From: Clostridiales bacterium
Lineage (GTDB): Bacteria > Bacillota > Clostridia > Oscillospirales > Acutalibacteraceae
Assembly (NCBI GenBank): GCA_018364155.1
Contig: JAGZMM010000002.1
Span: 1-64,000, forward strand
DNA length: 64,000 nucleotides
Direction of reading: 5' to 3'
In this document: in pieces, positions 57,579 through 64,000 of the stretch
Layout: each line of letters opens with the position of its first letter
Numbering within the stretch: the stretch's first letter is position 1
The notes under the pieces: generated by a model
Databases searched by the model: none
Told to the model about the DNA's origin: nothing
Seen by the model: the letters and a program-made list of their open reading frames with translations, nothing else
Program-made: the position numbers and the translations under genes

Positions 57579-59321
57579 TTATTTGTAGCCTTTCTGCTCC
57601 TGATAGGAGGTGTGCAGCACTTCGTGAGCCACATGGCTTCCGGGCTTTCCGAGGAAGTCCTCATACACCTTCTGGATGGCCGGATTGTCGTGAGACTTGC
57701 GCAGGGCAAGACCCGCGTCCTCGTCATAAAGGGCCTTGGCGCGCAGGGCACGCAGGTCCACATTGTTGCGCACCACCGCCGGCTGGATGGGCTGGCCGCC
57801 GCCGTTGACGCAGCCGCCCGGGCAGCACATGACTTCGATAAACTGATAGTCCGCCTCGCCGCGCTTGATCTTTTCCAAAAGCTCGGCCGCGTTTTTCAGG
57901 CCCGATGCCGCCGCAACCTTGATGTTCAGGTCGCCCACCTGGTAGGCGGCTTCCTTGATGCCTGCCGTACCGCGCACTTCCTTGAACTCCACCGGAGCGC
58001 CGGGATCGCCGGTGATCCACTCCGCCGCCGTACGCAGGGCCGCTTCCATCACGCCGCCGGTGGCGCCGAAGATGACGCCAGCACCCGTAGCTTCGCCCAG
58101 GGGGCTGTCAAACGCTTCGTCGGGGAGATTTGCAAAGTTGATCTTCGCCTTTTTGATCATCCGGGCGAGCTCCCGGGTGGTCAGAGCGATATCCACATCC
58201 GGTACGCCCGCCGCCGACTGGTCGGCGCGGCCCACCTCGAACTTTTTCGCCGTACAGGGCATGATGGAAACCACCACCATGTTCTTCGGGTCAATGCCTT
58301 CCCGCTTGGCGTACCAGGTCTTCGCAATCGCACCGAACATCTGCTGCGGGCTCTTGCAGGAGGACAGGTGGGGAAGGAGCTCGGGATAGTAAAGCTCGCA
58401 GTAGTTGACCCAGCCGGGAGAGCAGGAGGTAATCATGGGCAGGGTGCCGCCCTCTTTGATGCGCTCCACCAGCTCGTTGGCCTCTTCCATAATGGTCAGG
58501 TCCGCAGCAAAGTCGGTGTCAAACACCTTGTCGAACCCGAGGCGGCGCAAAGCCGCCGCCATTTTGCCCTCCACATTGGTGCCGATGGGCATGCCGAAGG
58601 CTTCGCCCAGAGTGGCGCGGATGGAGGGGGCTGCCTGCACAATCACGGTTTTCTCCGGATCGCTGAGGACTTCCCAGACCTCGTCGGTCTGGTCCTTCTC
58701 AGTCAAAGCGCCGGTGGGGCAGGCCACAATACACTGGCCGCAGGAGACGCAGGAGGTGTTCGCCAGCGGCATCTCGAAGGCACAGCCGATATGAGAGTCA
58801 AAGCCGCGGGCGTTGGTGCCGATGACGCCGATGCCCTGCTCGGCACAGGCCGCCACGCACCGCCGGCACAGGACGCACTTGCTGTTGTCCCGCACCAGGT
58901 GGGCACAGGATGCGTCGATGGCGGTTTCGGGGTTTTCCCCGTCAAAGTAGGATTCGTCCTCTACTCCTAAATCGTAGCAAAGCTGCTGCAATTCACAGTT
59001 CTGATTGCGCTCGCAGGACAGGCAGCGGCGCTTGTGGTTGGAAAGAATCAGCTCCAGCGTCAGCCGGCGGGACTTCTGAACCTTCGGGGTGTTGGTGAAA
59101 ACCTCCATCCCTTCGCTGACCGGGTAGACGCAGGACGCCACCAGGGAGCGGGCTCCCTTGACCTCCACCACGCAGATGCGGCAGGCGCCGATCTCGTTGA
59201 TTTCCCGCAGATAGCAGAGCGTGGGGATGTCGATGCCGGCCTCGCGGGCCGCCTGCAGAATCGTATAATTCTTCGGCACGCTCATGGGCATGCCGTTGAT
59301 TTTGATGTTTACCATATCCAT
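57579..59321 (-). CDS. hndD: NADH-linked [FeFe] hydrogenase catalytic subunit (HndD type)
   Basis: A 580-aa enzyme. N-terminal [2Fe-2S] ferredoxin domain (CYLREINEIGACRICVVEVK with later Cys), a His-Cys3 [4Fe-4S] motif (HKRRCLSCERNQNC), a two-cluster ferredoxin domain (CVLCRRCVAAC and CVSCGQCIVACP), then the H-cluster domain with TSCSPGW, MPCTAKK and MCCPGGCVNGGGQP. The small-subunit-like C-terminus closes it. It reduces protons or oxidises hydrogen, and with HndA/B/C couples to NAD(P)H, possibly by electron bifurcation with ferredoxin. The start is uncertain: GTG at 59333 lies 1 nt after AAAGGAG and the ATG at 59321 13 nt after it. Last gene of the operon. Confidence 0.94.
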   Translation of the reverse strand: MDMVNIKINGMPMSVPKNYTILQAAREAGIDIPTLCYLREINEIGACRICVVEVKGARSLVASCVYPVSEGMEVFTNTPKVQKSRRLTLELILSNHKRRCLSCERNQNCELQQLCYDLGVEDESYFDGENPETAIDASCAHLVRDNSKCVLCRRCVAACAEQGIGVIGTNARGFDSHIGCAFEMPLANTSCVSCGQCIVACPTGALTEKDQTDEVWEVLSDPEKTVIVQAAPSIRATLGEAFGMPIGTNVEGKMAAALRRLGFDKVFDTDFAADLTIMEEANELVERIKEGGTLPMITSCSPGWVNYCELYYPELLPHLSSCKSPQQMFGAIAKTWYAKREGIDPKNMVVVSIMPCTAKKFEVGRADQSAAGVPDVDIALTTRELARMIKKAKINFANLPDEAFDSPLGEATGAGVIFGATGGVMEAALRTAAEWITGDPGAPVEFKEVRGTAGIKEAAYQVGDLNIKVAAASGLKNAAELLEKIKRGEADYQFIEVMCCPGGCVNGGGQPIQPAVVRNNVDLRALRAKALYDEDAGLALRKSHDNPAIQKVYEDFLGKPGSHVAHEVLHTSYQEQKGYK

Positions 59322-59342
59322 CTCGTCTGACACGCTCCTTTC

Positions 59343-61130
59343 TTATTTCTTTTCAATGGCGCCGAAGCGGCATTTCTCAATGCAGGCGCCGCACTTGATG
59401 CACTTGGCCGTGTCGATCACATGGGCGTTCTTCACCGTGCCGGAAATGGCGCCCACCGGGCAGACACGGGCGCACAGGGTGCAGCCCTTACATTTATCCG
59501 GATCGATCACGTAAGAAAGGAGCTTTTTGCACACGCCGGCGGGACATTTCTTGTCCACCACGTGGGCCTCGTACTCCTCGCGGAAGTATTTGAGGGTGGA
59601 AAGCACGGGGTTGGGCGCCGTCTGGCCCAGACCGCACAGAGAGTTGGACTTGATGTGGTAGCACAGCTCCTCCATTTTGTCCAGATCCTCCAGAGTGCCT
59701 TCGCCCCGGGTGATCTTGTCGAGCATTTCGTAAAGGCGCTTGGTGCCGATGCGGCAGGGGGTGCATTTGCCGCAGGACTCGTCCACCGTGAATTCCAGGA
59801 AGAACTTCGCAATGTCCACCATACAGGTGTCCTCGTCCATGACGATCAGGCCGCCCGAACCCATCATGGAGCCGATGGCGATCAGGTTGTCGTAGTCGAT
59901 CGGTACGTCAAAGTGTTCGGCCGGGATGCAGCCGCCGGAGGGGCCGCCGGTCTGGGCCGCTTTGAACTTTTTGCCGTTCGGGATACCGCCGCCGATTTCC
60001 TCGACGATTTCCCGCAGCGTAGTACCCATAGGTACTTCCACAAGGCCGGTATTGTGAATTTTGCCGCCCAGAGCAAATACCTTCGTGCCCTTGGACTTTT
60101 CCGTGCCCATGGCTTTGAACCAATCTGAGCCCTTCAAGATAATCTGGGGAATGTTCGCATAGGTTTCCACGTTGTTGAGGATGGTGGGCTTGCCGAACAG
60201 GCCCTTCTGCGCCGGGAAAGGAGGACGGGGCCTCGGTTCGCCGCGATGGCCTTCGATGGAGGTCATCAGCGCCGTTTCCTCGCCGCAGACGAATGCGCCC
60301 GCGCCTAAGCGGATATCCAGATCGAAATCAAAGCCGGTGCCGAAAATATCCGTGCCCAAAAGGCCGTATTCCCTGGCCTGGTCAATGGCGATCTGCAGCC
60401 GCTTGACCGCAATGGGGTACTCGGCCCGGATGTAGATGTAGCCCTGCGTCGCACCGATGGCATAGCCGGCGATGGCCATGGCCTCGATGATGGCATGGGG
60501 ATCGCCCTCCAGCAAAGAGCGGTCCATAAACGCGCCGGGGTCGCCCTCGTCGGCGTTGCAGCAGACGTACTTCTGGTCGGCTTGGTTGGCCGCCGCCAGG
60601 CTCCACTTGACGCCGGTGGGGAAACCGCCGCCGCCGCGCCCGCGAAGGCCGGAATCCTTGATCACGTCGATGACTTGCTGAGGCGTCATCTCGGTGAGCG
60701 CCTTGCCAAGGGCCGCATAGCCGTCCATGGCGATGTACTCGTCGATGATCTCCGGATTGATCACGCCGCAGTTGCGCAGCGCAATGCGGTGCTGCTTTTT
60801 ATAGAAATCGGTTTCGTTCAAGGATTTGATGGTATCCTCGTCCACCGTCTCCTGATACAGAAGGCGGGTAACGATGCGGCCCTTTAATAGGTGCTCGCTG
60901 ACGATTTCCGGAATGTCCTCAGGTTTTACCATGGAATAAAAGGCGCCTTCCGGGTAGATGACCATAATCGGGCCCAGCGCACAAAGGCCGAAGCAGCCGG
61001 TGCGCACCACGTTTACTTCTTTCTCCAGGCCCGCCTTCTGGATCTCTTTCTTGAGGACCTGGATGATGTATTCGCTGTTTGAGGAGGTACAGCCGGTACC
61101 GCCGCAAACCAATACGTTTGACCGATACAT
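59343..61130 (-). CDS. hndC: Hydrogenase NADH-binding flavoprotein subunit (HndC/NuoF type)
   Basis: A 595-aa protein. N-terminal thioredoxin-like [2Fe-2S] domain (CGGTGCTSSNS and TGCFGLCALGP), the NuoF core with the FMN/NAD glycine-rich motifs GLRGRGGGGFPTGVKW and ICGEET-like VCGEETALMTSIEG, the [4Fe-4S] site SCGKCTPCRIGT, and a C-terminal two-cluster ferredoxin (CKGCTLCARVCP and CIKCGACIEKC). It takes electrons from or gives them to NAD(P)H and passes them to HndD. AAGGAGG is 10 nt before the ATG. It is 15 bp behind hndB. Confidence 0.95.
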   Translation of the reverse strand: MYRSNVLVCGGTGCTSSNSEYIIQVLKKEIQKAGLEKEVNVVRTGCFGLCALGPIMVIYPEGAFYSMVKPEDIPEIVSEHLLKGRIVTRLLYQETVDEDTIKSLNETDFYKKQHRIALRNCGVINPEIIDEYIAMDGYAALGKALTEMTPQQVIDVIKDSGLRGRGGGGFPTGVKWSLAAANQADQKYVCCNADEGDPGAFMDRSLLEGDPHAIIEAMAIAGYAIGATQGYIYIRAEYPIAVKRLQIAIDQAREYGLLGTDIFGTGFDFDLDIRLGAGAFVCGEETALMTSIEGHRGEPRPRPPFPAQKGLFGKPTILNNVETYANIPQIILKGSDWFKAMGTEKSKGTKVFALGGKIHNTGLVEVPMGTTLREIVEEIGGGIPNGKKFKAAQTGGPSGGCIPAEHFDVPIDYDNLIAIGSMMGSGGLIVMDEDTCMVDIAKFFLEFTVDESCGKCTPCRIGTKRLYEMLDKITRGEGTLEDLDKMEELCYHIKSNSLCGLGQTAPNPVLSTLKYFREEYEAHVVDKKCPAGVCKKLLSYVIDPDKCKGCTLCARVCPVGAISGTVKNAHVIDTAKCIKCGACIEKCRFGAIEKK

Positions 61131-61145
61131 TGTATGCGTTCCTCC

Positions 61146-61514
61146 TTACTTCGTCGCCGCGCCGATGGTGTACTCCGTCACCACATTGCCGTTGACAATG
61201 TGATCGTTCACCACGCGGACTGCCTTTTCCGGCGTCATTTTCACATACGTGACCTTTTCCTTGCCGGGCGTGTACACTTCCACCACCGGCTCGTACTGGC
61301 AGATGCCGATGCAGCCGGTCTGGGTGACCATCACGTCAGAAAGCTGCCGCTTGGCAACCTCTTCGACGAAGGAACTGAGCACCGGCCTGGCGCCCGCGGC
61401 GATGCCGCAGGTGGCCATGCCCACCACAATGCGGGTGCTGGCCTCGCCCTCGCGCATTTCCACGTTGGCGCGGACCTTGTTCTTTATCGCCTGAAGCTCT
61501 GCTAAGCTTTTCAT
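61146..61514 (-). CDS. hndB: Hydrogenase [2Fe-2S] subunit (HndB type)
   Basis: A 122-aa thioredoxin-like ferredoxin. Cysteines in GMATCGIAAGA (about 32-42) and QTGCIGICQYEP (about 65-76) fit a [2Fe-2S] site; the pattern is one Cys short in the first pair compared with HndA, as is usual for HndB. It relays electrons within the complex. GGAGG precedes the ATG by 9 nt. Confidence 0.9.
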   Translation of the reverse strand: MKSLAELQAIKNKVRANVEMREGEASTRIVVGMATCGIAAGARPVLSSFVEEVAKRQLSDVMVTQTGCIGICQYEPVVEVYTPGKEKVTYVKMTPEKAVRVVNDHIVNGNVVTEYTIGAATK

Positions 61515-61547
61515 TTCATTACACCTCCGAGAGTATTGGATGAAGAG

Positions 61548-61566
61548 GGCCGGACCCCGTCCGGCC
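61548..61566. other. Intercistronic hairpin
   Basis: GGCCGGAC (61548-61555) pairs perfectly with GTCCGGCC around CCC. It lies between the ATPase-domain gene and hndB. No U-tract, so an RNA stability or attenuation role is possible. Confidence 0.5.
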
Positions 61567-61578
61567 AGAAGGGTTCGT

Positions 61579-62148
61579 TTACGTGGATGCGCCGGACGGC
61601 GAACCGCCCGTAAGCTCCGCTTCGTTTTCCTCTAGAAATTCCCGCAGCCACTGCACCGTCTCTGGCGCGCTGAGCGGGACATCGGGACCGAGAATCTGCC
61701 GCATTTCCCGCGTGTCCAGCGAAAAGGTGAGACCGTCCCTCGCCCGGTTGTAGACAAAGTCAATGGTGGGGTTGAACGGAATCAGAGACAGCAGGGTCGC
61801 GTTTATGTCCCCTAGGGGGGGACGGTCAATGTGGGACAACTGGAACCATGCGGTTACCACCGTCCCCTTATGTAGAGTGGAATCAATGGAAAAGTCCCCT
61901 CCCGCCATTTGGGCCGCCATTTTGAAGAATGGGACGCCCAACCCCACCCGGCGGGTGGTGCGGGTGGTATAAAAGGGGTTGACAACCTTTTGCACCTGCT
62001 CCTCGCTCATACCGCAGCCGTTGTCCGAAATGCGGATGGTGAGCCGGTCCAGGTCCGTGTTTTCCAGAATGTCAATTCCTATGAGGGTAGCCCCTGCCTT
62101 AATGGAGTTTTGCGCAATGTCCAAGACGTTGAGCGACAATTCGCGCAT
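61579..62148 (-). CDS. GHKL ATP-binding protein of hydrogenase operons
   Basis: A 189-aa protein with a HATPase fold. The N-box is LNVLDIAQNSIKAGATLIGI (about 5-24), the G1 box is ISDNGCGMSEEQ (about 40-51), and GLGVPFFKMAAQMAGGDF (about 74-91) is the G2 region. There is no dimerisation/His-phosphotransfer domain and no sensor. Genes like this often sit between hndA and hndB in Clostridia. A role in regulation or complex assembly is possible; no activity is known to me. GGAG of its ribosome site overlaps the hndA stop. Confidence 0.85.
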   Translation of the reverse strand: MRELSLNVLDIAQNSIKAGATLIGIDILENTDLDRLTIRISDNGCGMSEEQVQKVVNPFYTTRTTRRVGLGVPFFKMAAQMAGGDFSIDSTLHKGTVVTAWFQLSHIDRPPLGDINATLLSLIPFNPTIDFVYNRARDGLTFSLDTREMRQILGPDVPLSAPETVQWLREFLEENEAELTGGSPSGAST

Positions 62149-62152
62149 GGCC

Positions 62153-62650
62153 TTACTCCATGTATTTGGCTAAAATGGTGTCCACATCCTCCGGCTGAAG
62201 CTTGCCGTACACTTCGTCGTTGATGGTGATGACCGGCGCCAAGCCGCACGCGCCGATGCAGCGGCAAGCCTCCAAAGAGAACTTCCCGTCCGGGGTGCAG
62301 TCGTCCGCGCCGATACCCAGCTTTTCCGACAGCCGGTCAAAAATTTTGCCCGACCCCTTTACGTAGCAGGCCGTGCCAAGACATACGGAAATCTTGTACT
62401 GGCCCTTGGGGGTAAGGGCAAACTGAGAGTAAAAGGTGGCCACACCGAAGATTTCCTCCATGGGGATGCCCATATCCTGCGAGATGATCTGCTGCACCTC
62501 AATGGGAAGATAGCCGTAGATTTCCTGGGCTTCCTGCAGAACCGGCATGAGCGCGCCTTTTTCGTCCTTATGCCGGGCGATGGCTTCCCGCAGCTGCGCT
62601 TCCTGCTCGGGCGTGCCGGTAAACGGCAAAGAACCAATTCGCTTTTGCAT
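62153..62650 (-). CDS. hndA: Hydrogenase [2Fe-2S] subunit (HndA/NuoE type)
   Basis: A 165-aa NuoE-like protein: an N-terminal helical part (PEQEAQLREAIARHKDEKGA), then a thioredoxin-like domain binding one [2Fe-2S] cluster with CLGTACY (about 91-97) and CRCIGACGLAP (about 131-141). FGVATFYSQFALTPKG is a family signature. First gene of the operon hndA-ATPase-hndB-hndC-hndD. AGGAGG is 7 nt before the ATG; an in-frame TTG/ATG 7 codons earlier has no spacing for a site. The promoter carries a Rex-type box. Confidence 0.94.
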   Translation of the reverse strand: MQKRIGSLPFTGTPEQEAQLREAIARHKDEKGALMPVLQEAQEIYGYLPIEVQQIISQDMGIPMEEIFGVATFYSQFALTPKGQYKISVCLGTACYVKGSGKIFDRLSEKLGIGADDCTPDGKFSLEACRCIGACGLAPVITINDEVYGKLQPEDVDTILAKYME

Positions 62651-62684
62651 TCCTGTTCCTCCTGTTAACAATCGATTGGCATAT

Positions 62685-62702
62685 TTGTTAAAAACGTAAC
62701 AA
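62685..62702. promoter_or_regulatory. Rex operator
   Basis: TTGTTAAAAACGTAACAA differs at one position from the Rex consensus TTGTTAA-N4-TTAACAA. It lies just downstream of the -10 box, where a bound repressor would block transcription when NADH is low. Confidence 0.8.
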
Positions 62703-62721
62703 ACACGCCGCGCTAAATCGT

Positions 62722-62730
62722 ATTATATCA
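62722..62730 (-). promoter_or_regulatory. Extended -10 promoter of the hydrogenase operon
   Basis: Minus-strand TGATATAAT is a perfect extended -10. No good -35 box is visible, which is acceptable for an extended -10. A leader of about 65-70 nt contains the Rex box. Confidence 0.7.
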
Positions 62731-62973
62731 GATTATTCGACAAAAATCTATACGAAATATGTGCCATCCCGGAAAAATTGCAGAAAAACCGCCGGACGAT
62801 ACTTTGAAAAGTTGGTAAGTGTGCACAAGCGATAAAAAATCCCGCATTTCTTGTGCAATGCTTCTAAAATTTGATGCAAAAAAGAAGCAAAAGCCGGGAA
62901 AATGGGTACAGCGGCGTGGCGAAGGCTGGCGGTGATTTCTGGGATTGGAGAGCGCTTCCATACAGGAAGCATG

Positions 62974-63008
62974 AAAAATCCCCGCACTACCAACATAAGC
63001 GCGGGGAT
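62974..63008 (-). terminator. Terminator of the flavoprotein gene
   Basis: ATCCCCGC (62978-62985) pairs with GCGGGGAT (63001-63008). On the minus strand the stem is followed by TTTTTC. The gap 62731-62973 shows no gene. Confidence 0.85.
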
Positions 63009-63023
63009 GAAAAAATATGCCGG

Positions 63024-64000
63024 TTAAAGGGCATCTACATTGCCCGTTTCCCGGAAGGACCGCCAGACGTTTTCGAAAAAATCCTCCCGCTGCGGGATGG
63101 GATGGCGGGGGCGAACAAGGGCGCAGGGTCCGTCTTTGGTAAGGCGGACCTCCTGAATCGTTTCGCCGCCTTTCTCGGCCAGGGAATGCCGGAATTCCTC
63201 CGAAAGCCCGTTGGGCAGAGTGCCCAGAGGATCGCGGTACAGAGCAGACCCTCGGCTTTTGCCCCCGTTTCTCAGATAGGAGAGCATGGCGAACAGGTAC
63301 GCCTGCTGGGAAAGAAGCAGGTCCCGGTAGCGAAAGGAAAGGGAGAGTTCGCCGGGCAAAACCGGGGAACGGCCCCATTGGGCTAGCTCCGCCTGGGCTT
63401 CCTTTAGAGCGGCAGCCAGTTCCGTTTCTCTGCGGAAAGGGCCGCCTGCTTTGCTCATGCGCCGCTGGGCGGCGGTAACCTGTCTCTGGATGCTTTGGGC
63501 GGCTTGGTCCACCGGTGTAGTGAGCAACGCTTCCGCCTGGGAAGAAACCGCATTTAGAAACGTTGCCGCAGACATGGGCGGCAGGGTTCGTTTTGCGGCG
63601 ATGTACCGGGCGGCCCGCAGGGACCCCACCTGCCCGGCATTGAGGGCGCTGCCGCCCGGGCGGGTGACGCCGTGGGTCCCGGCCGCTTCGCCCACGGCAA
63701 ACAGGCCGGGCAGGGTGGTTTCCCACCAACCGTTTACCTTTAGGCCGCCGTTGTTATGCTGAGCGCACAAAGCAATTTCCAAGGGTTCCTTTGTCAGGTC
63801 TACCCCGCGGCTTCGGTAAAAGTCCACCGCCGGGCGGTTCATTTGAAGAAGCCGGTCGATGGGCCTCCCGAAGCAGGCTCCCGCCGCCGTCAGGTACTCT
63901 TTCGCCTGGGGCTCCAGCGCGGCCGCATCCAGCTCTCTGCCGCCGGGATTCTCCAAAAAGTCAAGCACCACCCGCCGGCCCTTGCCCTTGGTTTCCAGAA
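63024..64000 (-). CDS. FAD-dependent oxidoreductase, fumarate reductase/AprA-like (partial)
   Basis: The C-terminal 325 or so residues of a flavoprotein; the frame is open to the window edge, so the 5' part with the FAD dinucleotide-binding motif lies outside. The segment has HNNGGLKVNGWWETTLPGLF and VGEAAGTHGVTRPGGSALNA, the FAD-capping and active-site region of the fumarate reductase/succinate dehydrogenase flavoprotein family. A helical C-terminal domain follows (about 140-260 of the visible part). Relatives reduce fumarate-like acceptors, act on aspartate or adenylylsulfate. The substrate cannot be told from this half. Confidence 0.8.
   Translation of the reverse strand, partial: LETKGKGRRVVLDFLENPGGRELDAAALEPQAKEYLTAAGACFGRPIDRLLQMNRPAVDFYRSRGVDLTKEPLEIALCAQHNNGGLKVNGWWETTLPGLFAVGEAAGTHGVTRPGGSALNAGQVGSLRAARYIAAKRTLPPMSAATFLNAVSSQAEALLTTPVDQAAQSIQRQVTAAQRRMSKAGGPFRRETELAAALKEAQAELAQWGRSPVLPGELSLSFRYRDLLLSQQAYLFAMLSYLRNGGKSRGSALYRDPLGTLPNGLSEEFRHSLAEKGGETIQEVRLTKDGPCALVRPRHPIPQREDFFENVWRSFRETGNVDAL

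Noticed and set aside
62660..62672. A second Rex box near TGTTAACA at the hndA ribosome site
   Set aside because: Only the TTAACA half-site is present, without the spaced partner half, so only the 62685-62702 site is called.
1..64000. CRISPR array, rRNA operon, prophage structural genes or conjugation module
   Set aside because: No regularly spaced direct repeats, no rRNA sequence, and no capsid, portal, terminase or relaxase-like protein was seen on either strand. The 25-kb element is defined by its recombinase and att sites only.

Overview
The window comes from a GC-rich (mid-50s %), spore-forming, strictly anaerobic Firmicute of class Clostridia, probably Oscillospirales/Ruminococcaceae-like. 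The evidence is an HndABCD-type NADH-linked [FeFe] hydrogenase operon with a Rex box, a 2-hydroxyacyl-CoA dehydratase/activase pair, a Clostridia-type Mrp ATPase, strong AGGAGG ribosome sites, several TTG starts, and the sporulation regulator SpoIIID. That spoIIID gene is found in two separated halves.

Layout. 1-8.7 kb: tRNA-Asn, then two very large paralogous secreted SGNH/CE12-type esterases (minus strand). 8.9-18.0 kb: SLOG protein, metallophosphoesterase, a DUF134-Mrp-NifX-like operon behind a promoter embedded in a perfect 19-bp inverted repeat, two XRE regulators with a divergent small gene, and a MarR-activase-dehydratase operon. 18.3-43.9 kb: the centre of interest. The C-terminal half of spoIIID (18270-18413) and the N-terminal half (43758-43889) lie on the same strand and in the right order, 25,365 bp apart. 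Next to the C-terminal half is a 499-aa SpoIVCA-like large serine recombinase. Both break points contain TATGTA. Joining them there rebuilds an uninterrupted 84-codon spoIIID with the conserved STVHKD motif. The excised circle would carry a symmetric attP-like site (CCATA-TG-TATGG). This looks like a skin-type intervening element in spoIIID itself, in place of the familiar target sigK.

Cargo of the element: a plus-strand surface-polysaccharide locus (aminotransferase, glycosyltransferases, aldolase, dehydrogenase, acyltransferase, Wzy-like polymerase, two Wzx-like flippases, the CapE/CapF/CapG UDP-L-FucNAc pathway, a NeuD/PglD-like acetyltransferase), then a rhomboid-like protein, cysteine synthase, a small P-loop kinase-like gene and prolyl-tRNA synthetase. 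An essential tRNA synthetase on a segment that should leave the terminal mother cell would make loss from the germ line costly.

44.0-53.3 kb: a second surface-glycan operon (minus strand) behind one strong promoter. Its order, rfbF-rfbG-rfbH-gtrA-TPP enzyme-SDR reductase, matches the logic of CDP-yersiniose (branched 3,6-dideoxysugar) synthesis, followed by a GT2/GT-C pair that may attach the sugar. 53.5-57.5 kb: Sfp-type phosphopantetheinyl transferase, ABC-F ATPase, an XRE regulator, a decayed copy of the hydrogenase 3' end, and a family of hairpin repeats. 57.6-62.7 kb: the hydrogenase operon hndA-ATPase-hndB-hndC-hndD. 63.0-64.0 kb: the 3' part of a flavoprotein gene running off the window.

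Functional assignments come from reading motifs by eye. No database search was run.
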